Assembly: GCA_036625225.1 (NCBI GenBank)
Contig: JAZKUF010000005.1
Location: forward strand, 192,859 to 256,858
Direction: 5' to 3'
DNA length: 64,000 nucleotides
From: Accumulibacter jenkinsii
Lineage (GTDB): Bacteria > Pseudomonadota > Gammaproteobacteria > Burkholderiales > Rhodocyclaceae
Shown: positions 25,913-34,534 of the stretch, piece after piece
How the letters are laid out: each line of letters opens with the position of its first letter
Numbering within the stretch: the first letter of the stretch is position 1
The notes under the pieces: generated by a model
What the model was told of the DNA's origin: nothing
What the model saw: only the letters and a program-made list of their open reading frames with translations
Databases searched by the model: none
Made by a program: the position numbers and the translations under genes

Positions 25913-27250
25913 ATGAAACGTACTCTTCCCGATCTGACCGTCGCACCGCCGGTAGCTGACGAAAAAGTGACGCTGGTTTTTCACGCCGACGGGAAGCAGT
26001 ACGATCTTCCCGTACTCGGCGGCACCCACGGTCCCAAGGTCATTGATGTTCGTCGGCTCTATGCCGACACCGGTTACTTCACCTACGATCCCGGATTCCT
26101 GTCGACCGCAAGCTGCGATTCGGCACTCACCTTCATCGACGGCGAGCGCGGCATCCTGCTGCACCGTGGCTACTCGATCGAGGACCTTGCAGCGCAGGCC
26201 GACTTTCTCGAAGTGGGTTATCTCCTGCTCTACGGGCAATTGCCGACGGCGTCGGAACTGACAGACTTTGGCCATCTGATCGGCCACCACAACATGGTCC
26301 ACGAGCAGTTCAGGCGTTTCTTCGAGGGCTATCGTCGCGATGCCCACCCGATGGCGGTGATGGTCGGCACGGTCGGTGCGTTGAGTGCCTTCTATCATGA
26401 CAAGATCGACATCACCGATCCCGAAGCGCGAATGGTGGCCACCCACCGCCTGATCGCCAAGATGCCAACCATCTGCGCCATGGCATTCAAGTACTCGCTC
26501 GGACAACCCTTCCTCTACCCGCGCAACAATCTCGATTATTCGTCGAATTTTCTGCGCATGTCCTTCGGCGTCCCGGCCGAGGAATATGTCGTTAACCCGG
26601 TCCTCGCGCGCGCGATCAATCGTTTTCTCGTTCTGCACGCCGATCACGAACAGAACGCCTCGACCTCGACGGTACGCATTGCCGGGTCGAGCCACGCCAA
26701 TCCGTATGCCTGCGTCGCAGCCGGCATCGCCGCACTCTGGGGGCCGGACCATGGCGGTGCCAATGAGGCGGTAATCAACATGCTCGAAGAGATCGGTAGC
26801 AAGGCGCGCATCCCCCGCTATATCGAGCGCGCAAAAGACAAAAGCGATCCTTTCCGGCTGACCGGATTCGGTCACCGGGTCTACAAGAATTACGACCCGC
26901 GGGCAACGATCCTGCGCGAATCGTGCCACGAGGTGCTTGCAGAACTGGGAAAACAGGAAGAGCCGCTGTTCGAACTGGCCCTGGAACTCGAGCGCATCGC
27001 CCTCGATGATGACTACTTTGTCCAGCGCAAGCTGTTCCCGAACGTGGACTTCTACTCGGGAATCATGCTCCGGGCGATCGGTTTCCCCAAAGTGATGTTT
27101 CCGCCGCTGTTCGCGATGGCCCGCACAATCGGCTGGGTCGCTCAGTGGAAGGAAATGATCGAGGGGCCGGATCAGCATATTGCTCGGCCGAGACAACGGT
27201 ACACGGGTCACCCGATACGAGCCTATTTGCCGCTCGCCCAGCGGCGCTGA
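25913..27250 (+). CDS. gltA: Citrate synthase
   Basis: 445 residues, ATG at 25913 after AAGGAGAC. Hallmarks of the hexameric type II enzyme are seen: YDPGFLSTASCDSALTFIDGE, catalytic histidines in LHADHEQNASTSTVR and GPDHGGANEAV, GFGHRVYKNYDPRA for oxaloacetate binding, and the active-site aspartate in FPNVDFYSG. It condenses acetyl-CoA and oxaloacetate. It lies between the two IHF-like genes on the same strand. The last residues are ordinary. On a secondary replicon it is presumably an extra copy. Confidence 0.95.
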   Translation: MKRTLPDLTVAPPVADEKVTLVFHADGKQYDLPVLGGTHGPKVIDVRRLYADTGYFTYDPGFLSTASCDSALTFIDGERGILLHRGYSIEDLAAQADFLEVGYLLLYGQLPTASELTDFGHLIGHHNMVHEQFRRFFEGYRRDAHPMAVMVGTVGALSAFYHDKIDITDPEARMVATHRLIAKMPTICAMAFKYSLGQPFLYPRNNLDYSSNFLRMSFGVPAEEYVVNPVLARAINRFLVLHADHEQNASTSTVRIAGSSHANPYACVAAGIAALWGPDHGGANEAVINMLEEIGSKARIPRYIERAKDKSDPFRLTGFGHRVYKNYDPRATILRESCHEVLAELGKQEEPLFELALELERIALDDDYFVQRKLFPNVDFYSGIMLRAIGFPKVMFPPLFAMARTIGWVAQWKEMIEGPDQHIARPRQRYTGHPIRAYLPLAQRR

Positions 27251-27474
27251 CCTGAAGCGCGGGATCGCATCTCTGTCATCGAATGATGATGAGTTTCGAC
27301 AAGGTTGAATATGTCACATAAAGCATGCTGTTGCGATGGTAGGATCAATCTCGTCCACGCTTCAGATCAATGCTCATGACGCAGAGGCATGGAGCCATTC
27401 ATCGTTTCTCGAAGGATTGACCGGCGCGGACGAACCGGCCCCAGACCAATCACCATGAGAATCGGAGACCACGG

Positions 27475-27795
27475 ATGACCCTGACCAAGGCAGAACTCGC
27501 CGACTGTCTGTTCGCACAAGGAGGCATGAGCAAGCGGGAGGCCAGGCAGATGGTCGATGCCTTTTTCGATGAAATACGGTGGGCGCTCGAAAGTGGTGAC
27601 ATCGTCAAGATTTCGGGTTTCGGCACCTTTCAGTTGCGAGACAAGCCCCCGCGCCCCGGCCGAAATCCGAAGACCGGCGAAGAGGTGCAGATTACTGCAC
27701 GTCGTGTCGTCACCTTTCATGCGAGCTATCACCTCAAGTCGTCGATAGAGAACTTTCTCCCGGCGCTTTCGATCCAGTTGAGTGGCGATTCATGA
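27475..27795 (+). CDS. ihfA: Integration host factor alpha-like subunit
   Basis: 106 residues from ATG 27475. The start MTLTKAELADCLFAQGGMSK and EARQMVDAFFDEIR is close to IhfA, and the beta-arm region reads VKISGFGTFQLRDKPPRPGR then NPKTGEEVQI. The C terminus is about seven residues longer than usual and unlike the family (FLPALSIQLSGDS). Together with the IHF beta-like gene it could form a heterodimer. IHF commonly assists sigma-54 promoters, and one lies upstream of hybO here. Confidence 0.85.
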   Translation: MTLTKAELADCLFAQGGMSKREARQMVDAFFDEIRWALESGDIVKISGFGTFQLRDKPPRPGRNPKTGEEVQITARRVVTFHASYHLKSSIENFLPALSIQLSGDS

Positions 27796-27826
27796 CACGA
27801 AGCAGCCGACGGCCAGCGCCAGATCG

Positions 27827-28786
27827 TCAGTCCGGCGACTCGATGAGTTCCGCGAGGTGAGCCCGGATCAGCTTTTCAACCGCGGCCAGGTTAAGTCCGT
27901 TGGCCACGAGTTCGGCCTTGCCTGTGCTGACCACGAGACGAGCGGTGGTTTCGCCGTGCCGCAGGGTGATGCCCAGGCGATGTGGATCCCTGCGCGGCGC
28001 GGTAATTCGATGCGATAGCCACAGAACCGCTCGTGACTGCCGCAAGCTTCCCGCCACCAGCAAGCCGATCGCTTCCGTGACCAGCAGGGGATGACTCTGA
28101 CAAAAAGGCTTGAGTTGGGCGGCATAGGTCGAACCCAGGACATCCGGTGCCGACTCGAGCAGGGTCAGCGCCTCCGGCGGCAGGCTGGCATATGACTTGA
28201 GGTTGCTGATCAGCGGTTGCGACACCCCCAGGGCACGCGCCACCGAATCCTGGGTTCTGCACGCGCCGGTACGCTCGAGCATGCTGATATGCTTGAAGCG
28301 CTCGAAGTCCGTGAGGTTTTTGCGCACGGCATTGTCGATGGTGAGCGACAATGCCGCGGCGGTGTCGGAAAGTTCCCGAATGACGCCTTTGACGGTCGGG
28401 ATGCCGAGCACGCGGCACGCTTCCACGCGGTGGTGTCCGGCGACCAGCTCGAAATTATTAGACTCTAATAATTTGAGTCCTTCCTCTATTGAAGTGGCCA
28501 AATTATTAGAGTCTAATAATTTTCGGACAATCACCGGCGCAACGAGGCCGTTCTCGCGGATCGACTCCGCCAACTGATCCACATACGCAGCGTCAGCCAG
28601 CGAACGCACCTGAAAGGGAGACGGCTTGATCCTGTCGAGCGGGATCTCGACAATCTGTTCAGCTGGCAACGGCCGTGGGGTGATCCCGAAGATCTCGTCA
28701 GCCACCTCTTTCACGTGCTGTCGAGGCTTCCCGGGGGACATCGCGTTTTTCAGCCGGGCATCTTCGCGTGCGCCTTGCGTACTCAT
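27827..28786 (-). CDS. parB: ParB-family partition protein with an inserted repeat segment
   Basis: 319 residues. The N-terminal nuclease/CTPase-like domain shows IPLDRIKPSPFQVR, IRENGLVAPVIVR and the FELVAGHHRVEACRVLG box. The helix-turn-helix region follows (QDSVARALGVSQPLISNLKSY). Between VIVRKL and FELVAGHH, where relatives have only a few residues, lies an insertion of about 24 residues containing the duplicated words LLDSNN and LLESNN. It is encoded by two perfect palindromes. The start overlaps the parA stop (ATGA), so the two genes are coupled. Confidence 0.9.
   Translation of the reverse strand: MSTQGAREDARLKNAMSPGKPRQHVKEVADEIFGITPRPLPAEQIVEIPLDRIKPSPFQVRSLADAAYVDQLAESIRENGLVAPVIVRKLLDSNNLATSIEEGLKLLESNNFELVAGHHRVEACRVLGIPTVKGVIRELSDTAAALSLTIDNAVRKNLTDFERFKHISMLERTGACRTQDSVARALGVSQPLISNLKSYASLPPEALTLLESAPDVLGSTYAAQLKPFCQSHPLLVTEAIGLLVAGSLRQSRAVLWLSHRITAPRRDPHRLGITLRHGETTARLVVSTGKAELVANGLNLAAVEKLIRAHLAELIESPD
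28452..28474. repeat. 23-bp palindrome inside parB (copy 1)
   Basis: Perfect odd palindrome: arm AAATTATTAGA, one central C, and the complementary arm. It is strongly AT-rich within a GC-rich gene and matches copy 2 except for the central base. It has the size and symmetry of a centromere (parS-like) site or of a palindromic mobile element. The coding frame stays open through it. Confidence 0.9.
28500..28522. repeat. 23-bp palindrome inside parB (copy 2)
   Basis: Same arms as copy 1 with a central G. The centres of the two copies are 48 bp apart, exactly 16 codons, so both give the residues LL-D/E-SNN on the minus strand. No third copy was noticed elsewhere in the window. Confidence 0.9.
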
Positions 28787-29577
28787 GCGACCTCCTCTCC
28801 GGCTTTCCGGAGTCCGGCAATCTGCACGATTTCCCGTGCCATCCCGACGATTTCTTTCGAGGCCGTGTGGTCACGGTCGTACTGAAGGATGGTCTTGCCT
28901 TCCGCCTGAGCTTTCTGAACATCGGTCGAGGTCGGCAGGGTATGTTCAAGGACTCGCTCATAAAAGTCGAGGATGGCCTGACTGGTGATCTTGCACATCT
29001 TCTTGCGCGCGTCGTGTCGGGTCAGGATCGCTGACCCAAACTGCAGTTTGGGGTTGACCGCCTTGGCGGAGTGAATGAAATCCAGCATGTCTTCAGTGCC
29101 GATCAGCGAGAGCTTGCTCCCCGATTCAACCGGAATGAAGATGAAGTCGCTCGCCGCCATGGCATTGGCGGTCAGCCAGCTCAAAGACGGCGGGGTATCA
29201 AAAATAACCACGTCGTAGGCAGACATGACCGACCGCAGCCGATCCTTGACATGGTTCGTCGAGCTGAACGCGTTGAGCTGCAGATGCCGCTCAAGCGTTG
29301 AAAGCTTGAGCGTGCTGCCGATCAGGTGAACGTCGCCCAGGCGGGTCTTGTCTACGATCGCGCTGGCAACAGGATTGCTGTTGTCGAGAATTTTCTCGAT
29401 CGTCACCGACGGGGTCTCGTCGAAAGAATAAACCAGGCGCGTCGCGTTGCCTTGCGGGTCAAGATCAATGAGCAGAACGTCGAACCCCTCTCTCGACAAG
29501 GCATCAGCGATCGACACGGCGAGCGTGGTCTTGCCGACACCGCCCTTGTGGTTGGCAAAGCTGATCACGGTAGTCAT
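28783..29577 (-). CDS. parA: ParA-family partition ATPase
   Basis: 264 residues. The deviant Walker A motif KGGVGKTT is near residue 11, Walker A' is seen in IDLDPQGNATR and Walker B in VVIFDTPPSLS. There is no N-terminal DNA-binding extension, so it is the short type of ParA. It drives segregation of the replicon together with ParB, whose start overlaps its stop. The upstream region 29578-29690 is AT-richer and probably holds the promoter. Presence of a parAB pair and the TrfA origin supports a low-copy plasmid. Confidence 0.93.
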   Translation of the reverse strand: MTTVISFANHKGGVGKTTLAVSIADALSREGFDVLLIDLDPQGNATRLVYSFDETPSVTIEKILDNSNPVASAIVDKTRLGDVHLIGSTLKLSTLERHLQLNAFSSTNHVKDRLRSVMSAYDVVIFDTPPSLSWLTANAMAASDFIFIPVESGSKLSLIGTEDMLDFIHSAKAVNPKLQFGSAILTRHDARKKMCKITSQAILDFYERVLEHTLPTSTDVQKAQAEGKTILQYDRDHTASKEIVGMAREIVQIAGLRKAGEEVA

Positions 29578-29692
29578 TCGGCTTTCCCGATTATCATGAA
29601 TGGAAACTATACCACTGCGGATCGGAAACTGTGCAGCAATTCCAAATTTGCCCTAGTAGTTAGTTTCACCAATATCGTTACAAAGTGGGGAA

Positions 29693-30000
29693 TAATGGTG
29701 TCTTCGCCACTCTTGACGGGAACGGCGATGGGCAGGAAGACGATGCGAGCGGCGCTGGTGTTGACGGAAGAGTAAACGGGCCATGCTGACGAAACTGGCA
29801 GGCTCGAGGACGGCGGCGGTCCGCGAGGTGGAGCGGTCCAAGGTTCTGTTGCGCTATGCCAACGGGGCATCGATCAGCGAGGTCATGCGGTGCGAGGGAG
29901 TGGGGCGACCAATGATCTACCGGTGCATCGACAAGGCGCTGGCGAAGGGCGTGGAAGCGGGATTGAAGGATGCTTGCCATGGCCTTGATCATCATTCCGG
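29693..30000 (+). pseudogene. IS630-type transposase N-terminal fragment, frameshifted
   Basis: The frame starting near 29693 gives MGRKTMRAALVLTEE and stops. One frame over, at 29783, it continues as MLTKLAGSRTAAVREVERSKVLLRYANG then MIYRCIDKALAKGVEAGLKD. Together these match the helix-turn-helix domain of IS630 transposases. The DDE catalytic part is missing. It is a dead fragment. Confidence 0.7.
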
Positions 30001-30008
30001 CCACCGCG

Positions 30009-30572
30009 CTACGCCGCCGGCGGCAACAGATAAGGCTGCTTGGGTAGTCGGGGTCGTCGGCGGGCTGGTCGTGGGGGCAGCGGCATGCGCTGGAGCACCA
30101 GCGAGAACAGCGTTTCGTGGGTACAACCAAAGAGGCGCTCGGCGGCAGTCGTGCCGTCAGCGCGTCGGATGTGATAGTTGTGCACGGCGGTGAGCGCCGC
30201 GAGCTTGCGGTGGCTCAGGCGATGGCGGCCATGGTGATGCAGGGCGAGTTGACCATTGCGGACCTCCACTGCGGAACTGCTGCGCTGGAAGCGATCGGCG
30301 CATTCGCCGGCAATCCCTTCGAGGCGCGCGAGTTCGGTGGGTGGTAAGGCTTGAATCGGATGCGCACCGTGGCGCAGCGGTTCGAGCAACTGGCGGCTCA
30401 GTGTTCGTAATCGGTGACGCGGCTCTGCATGGGTGCTGCGCGCGGCGACGCGCTCCATACTGCGTGCCAGACCCAGTTCGGCCGCCACCTGCCGCTGCGG
30501 CTGTCCCGCCGCCAGGCGCACACTGGCCCTTTCAAGCTGTTCCGCCCGCTCCAGGCGCGAGCAGTGCTTCAC
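30009..30572 (-). pseudogene. Transposase remnant (DUF6399-like), internally deleted
   Basis: 187-codon frame. The C-terminal part (NGQLALHHHGRHRLSHRKLA then ALTAVHNYHIRRADGTTAAE and LPLPPRPARRRPR) resembles the end of a transposase-like family with DUF6399. The N-terminal 45 residues look like its helix-turn-helix start (RQVAAELGLARS). The large middle part expected between them is absent. It is called a deletion derivative. The assignment is by recollection of the family's C-terminal pattern. Confidence 0.5.
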
Positions 30573-30999
30573 GGCTCACGGGTCATCAATGGCCGTGCAG
30601 CGCACGGTGGCATCGGCCGCGTGTCTGGGTTACAGTCAATCCCGGCAGGACCCTCGAACCTCTTCTTCTCCCTCGGTTGGGTTGCACCCCAAGGGTACGA
30701 GATTTCGAGGGTTCTGCCACTCTCCCGCACGGCTTTCACCCTGCGCAGCACTCAACCTTGGCCGGAATGATGGTCAAGGCCGAACTTTGTTATGCGAAGT
30801 AGGCTGACGGTAGGGCGACGGCGACAACCGTTCCTCTGGGTTCCTTCGACCACGTCGGTCTGATCCGCTTCTCATAATACGGCCTGCCTGCGGGGCCGTC
30901 GCTCGTCCCGCTCGGACCGCTCAACTGAAGACTCCCATCGACGGGTACCGGCGCGACGGTCTCGACGGACCGCCACGCGGGTCGGCTTGGGGGGAGCAA
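30573..30999. other. Non-coding stretch with a short MITE-like inverted repeat
   Basis: 427 bp with no gene recognised. It carries the inverted repeat pair at 30644-30658 and 30704-30718. Confidence 0.5.
30644..30718. repeat. 75-bp segment bounded by 15-bp inverted repeats
   Basis: GGCAGGACCCTCGAA at the left and its complement with one mismatch at the right enclose 45 bp. The orientation is that of insertion-sequence termini facing inward. It could be a tiny non-autonomous element or the collapsed ends of a deleted element. Confidence 0.55.
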
Positions 31000-31480
31000 T
31001 CACTTGCGCTGCAGCGAAGCAATCAACTGATCCAGCATGCTGAACCGCTCTCGCTTGAGCCGCAGAGGCGTCATCCCCTCAATGGCATCGATCTTCTCCA
31101 TCGGATCGGCACGCAGGTAGATCTCTGTCGTCTGCATCTGCGCATGCCCGAGCCACAGTGACACCTTCCGCAGATCCCCGGTTGCGCGAAAGAGCACCAT
31201 GGCGCACGTGTGCCGAAGCACGTGAGGCGACACGCGCTTGTCCTTCAGAAACGGGCATTGCTGCGTGGCCGTCAGGACGTGCTGCTTCAGAACAAAGGAG
31301 AATCCTGCACGGGTCAAGGGCTGACCCCGCGCGTTGACAAACAATTCGGGCGTTGCCATCTCGCCGCGTACCGTCATCCAGGCGCGCAGGTCGGTCGCCG
31401 CCTGCTTCCACAGCGGAAGGGCGCGTTGCTTGCGGCCCTTGCCCATGACACAGACCGTCTGTTGGCTGCAATGTCACGCC
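31000..31480 (-). pseudogene. Tyrosine recombinase/integrase, C-terminal half
   Basis: The readable 148 residues start at MGKGRKQRALPLWKQ and include the catalytic box HVLRHTCAMVLF, the LWLGHAQMQTTEIYLRAD segment with the second histidine and the tyrosine nucleophile. The N-terminal core-binding domain and the first catalytic arginine are missing, and the upstream sequence carries stops and is out of frame (DITLQPTDGLC-like). It may derive from a plasmid or phage integrase. Confidence 0.7.
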
Positions 31481-31538
31481 GGACCTCGGGCTGGCAGGGT
31501 AATCTCCTCGAGGGGGATGAGGGGGATGGCGGTGGTGT

Positions 31539-32859
31539 TCATGACTTTCTGGCGAGCTGCTCGGGAAGGGTCAGGAAGTTGCGGATGACGGTTCTGAAGT
31601 AGTCTTCGTCACTGACCAGCAGGGCAAGAGTGCCGCCGGACGGCTTGAAGAAGATCACGGTGATCCCGGGAAGTCTTTCGAGCAGTTTCTGGTAGAAATC
31701 GGGCCGGCAGAGGTGGCCCGCCTCTGCGCGCGGCACCGGAATGTAGTGGTGGAAAGTCTTGTGCCTGTCGCGAAAGCGCAGATCGTTGTTCAGCGTGCGC
31801 AAGTCTTTCGGCGACAGCGTCGAGCGGGACTCTTCGGGAAAGACTCGTGCCCACACTTCGAGCACCAGCTTGTCGAGCGCGGCATCATCGCTCCCGCCGG
31901 TTTCGTATTTCGGCTGCAGGATCAGCTCCTCTCCGACCACTTCCGGAGTGCCTTTCGGAGCGCGCAGCCGGGGAGCCATCTGTCGATAGCGGGAGCTGAC
32001 CAGTTCGACGCCGAGTGGCGTCTCGACGACGATCTCGAAATCGAGCTTGCCAGCCGACAGCGCGCTTCGGCTGGCCTGACCCAGCCACTGACCATCGACT
32101 GCGAGCAGGCTCAGCCAGGCGAGAAGCGACCTGGCGACGCTCCAGAGATCGGCGAACTCTGGCTGCCGCGGATCACACTCTGCCAGCGCACTTCTCGTCA
32201 CCGGAAAGAGCAGATCTTCGAGGGCTCGCTCCGGGCCGACCGCGCACAGGCTCTCCGCCAGGTCCCCGCACGGCGCGACCCTGGCGTCGCTCATCGCGGT
32301 CTGCAGCGAGGAAGCGAGGCGGTGGCTGGAAGCCAGGAGTCTGCGGATCTCGTCGGTGATCTGCGTGCGGAACGGGTCCGGCGGCGCACCCGTTGACGGA
32401 GGCGATATGCGGTCGAGCAGCGCGGCGAAGTCGGTGCCAAGATGAACTTCCTCGGTCAAGCTGTTCATGTCGGCGAGGATGCTCTGCAGTTCAACGATCA
32501 GGCGCCGGCATTCCGCGTAGCCGTCGAGATCCTTGCGCAACGCCAGCGTGTATTTCGGGTCGTCGAGTCACTTGAGGGCCGCCGCCAGTTCGGCGATTTC
32601 CTGATCCCAAAACTTGATGTAGGGAATCCGCTCTATCGGCTTGTGAAAGGGCGTTCCCGACAGCACGATCGGATTGACCCGCTGGCGGATCGCCGGCGCC
32701 GATCTGGTCCATGAACTGCCGGATCGAATCGCCCTAGCGAATCTGGCCCTTGTCGCGCAGCAGGGCGATCCCACGCGCGGCGCAGGCCTGTTCGAGCTTG
32801 TCGACCAGCGGCTTCTGTTCTTCCTCTTTCCAGGCGTACGAAACGTAGACGCTGACCAT
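31539..32859 (-). pseudogene. TIR-domain protein with unknown C-terminal domain, disrupted
   Basis: ATG at 32859 follows a GAGAGGGGG ribosome site and opens a TIR domain: MVSVYVSYAWKEEEQKPLVD, then CAARGIALLRDKGQIR. An in-frame TAG occurs at 32734-32736, where relatives have tyrosine in the IRYGDSI motif. A frameshift near 32690 and a TGA at 32569 follow (ALK-stop-LDDPKYTLALRKD). The remaining 333 codons (31539-32540) are open but unidentified, with VVETPLGVELVSSRYRQMAP and FHHYIPVPRAEAGHLCRPDF as recognisable blocks. TIR proteins of this layout are often anti-phage effectors that degrade NAD. This copy should be inactive as a full-length protein. Confidence 0.7.
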
Positions 32860-33646
32860 CGAGCCCCCTCTCTTCGGTCGGTGAAAAGTGTATGATCGAG
32901 CGATCGGGCCTTCAGCGTTGCCGCATTCGCGCCTGCCAACAAGCTTGCCAGGAGAACCCATCCCGCGTGTCAAGTATCGGCGTCGCCGGCACGCGAGTCA
33001 AACGGGATACGCGCGCTCTGCGGGCCGCTGCGAAACGCGGTGATTCCAGGCGGCGCCTGCTGACCATTTGCAACACCCGTTCCTTCAGTTCGGTGTTCTC
33101 GCCAGCAAGAGGCTCCAGACGATCGACGCCGGATTCCCGGGGAGCCGCAGCGTGCCCTGCACGCGGCATTCTGCGGCTATCACCCGGGGAATTTTACGTG
33201 CGGTTTGCGGTCCGATACCGCGGACCAACCCTCCCAGGTCCAGAGAGTCCTGGCGCAAGCCCACACCGACGCCAAACCGATCCCCGTCGTGCCGAGCCTC
33301 GGCAGGGGCTCACGGGCGCCGAGAAGGGCTTCGGGCGGCACGACGGCAGCACGCCTGCCGGCGGACGAGCAAACGGTCGGTGACGTACCCGTTCTCTTGA
33401 AACCGGCCCCGGAACCGGTGCACCGCCGGGCGGGCAGACGCGGCGAAGCGGCTGTGGCGGAGCGCTTCGTTCCCCCGCGGAATCACCAGTTGACCCGGGT
33501 CGATCCGTCTCCCGGGAGGAAGCGATCGAATGAGCCGGCGGCGAAGGCGCGAGGACGCGGCGCTGCAAAAGGTGGCAGGCGGGTCAAGGCCGCCTGCGCC
33601 CGCCGACGGTGGAGCGGGACGCGAGCCTCGCGACAGGAGAATACGG
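32860..33646. other. GC-rich stretch without a recognised gene
   Basis: About 790 bp separating the TIR pseudogene from the small gene at 33647. Long frames exist on both strands, as expected for this base composition, but none resembles a protein family. A minus-strand fragment near 33070-33110 (LEPLAGENTELKERVLQ) has a coiled-coil look and may be a transposase relic. Confidence 0.45.
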
Positions 33647-33904
33647 ATGACCTACATTTGCACGGATGGAACCGACCTTCAGGAACTGATCGGGAAGGAA
33701 TACTGGGAAGGGCAATGCCTGTTGTTCCACGACGGTCCGCTGACGCAGGCCATGAAAGCGGGCGAGGAACTGATCCTGGAAAACAGCGACGCCCTCTCCG
33801 CCTGCCTGCGCGTCAAGCTCGCTTTCGTGCGGCGCGGCTTCTTCGTTGACGACACCGCCGAGATGATCCTGCCGCACGGCGGTTTCCAGCTGATCCTGAA
33901 ATAG
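33647..33904 (+). CDS. Small protein resembling part of a MoxR/CbbQ-type AAA domain
   Basis: 85 residues, ATG at 33647 with CAGGAGAA. The segment ELIGKEYWEGQCLLFHDGPL, TQAMKAGEELILENSDALSA, resembles the Walker B neighbourhood of MoxR/CbbQ ATPases (GPLTRAMREG followed by LLDE). Here the acidic DE pair is replaced by EN, and there is no P loop. It may be a truncated ATPase or a distinct small binding protein. It lies 280 bp upstream of hypA on the same strand. No function is assigned. Confidence 0.5.
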   Translation: MTYICTDGTDLQELIGKEYWEGQCLLFHDGPLTQAMKAGEELILENSDALSACLRVKLAFVRRGFFVDDTAEMILPHGGFQLILK

Positions 33905-34181
33905 CCCGGCAAACGCGCCGGCGCCCAGCCGGACGCTTCCCGGCGCGCCGCGCTCAGATCCGCGGCGTACCCGACGTCAGCGTTCGGCGCCCCCCAGCTC
34001 CGGATGCGCTGAACGCTGAGTATTATCGGGAGCATCGGCACTCGTTTCAGAGCAGGTGAAATCGGTGCTCGAGTTCATCAAACAGCACATCGCCACCCGT
34101 GATCAACGCTTTGCCGACTTCAAGCTGGTCGGGAGATAGAGATGGAAACGCTTCGTTTTAACAGTGCTACACTCATTTACC

Positions 34182-34523
34182 ATGCATGAAATGTCTCTGG
34201 CTGAAGGCGTGCTGCAGCTGATCGAGGATGCGGCACGCCAGCAGGAATTCACCAAGGTCATCACCGTCTGGCTGGAAATCGGTCAGCTCGCGGGGGTTGA
34301 GCCCGAGGCCATGAGATTCTGTTTCGACGCCGTGATGCGCGATACCCTGGCGGCAGGGGCTGAACTGCAGATCATTGCGATCCCGGGGGCAGGTTGGTGC
34401 ATGCAGTGTGCGGCAACCGTCGCCTTGAGCGAAGTATTTGGCGCCTGTCCGGCGTGCGGCACCTATCAGGTACAGGTGACAGGCGGTACGGAAATGCGCG
34501 TCAAGGAACTTGAAGTCGGGTAA
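34182..34523 (+). CDS. hypA: Hydrogenase nickel chaperone HypA
   Basis: 113 residues starting MHEMSLAEGVLQLIED, with the N-terminal nickel-binding MHE motif (His2). The zinc-binding pairs are CMQC and CPAC near residues 73-93. It delivers nickel to the hydrogenase large subunit together with HypB. It is the first gene of the maturation operon, and hypB starts 11 bp downstream. No classic ribosome site is obvious upstream. Confidence 0.95.
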   Translation: MHEMSLAEGVLQLIEDAARQQEFTKVITVWLEIGQLAGVEPEAMRFCFDAVMRDTLAAGAELQIIAIPGAGWCMQCAATVALSEVFGACPACGTYQVQVTGGTEMRVKELEVG

Positions 34524-34534
34524 AGGAGAAAAAC

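Noticed and set aside
25703..27211. 502-codon minus-strand frame opposite citrate synthase
   Set aside because: The plus strand encodes a complete citrate synthase with all catalytic residues; the antisense frame has no recognisable motif.
33205..33849. 214-codon plus-strand frame near the small AAA-like gene
   Set aside because: Composition is Arg/Ala/Gly/Pro-biased, it overlaps the better supported frame at 33647, and it has no ribosome site.
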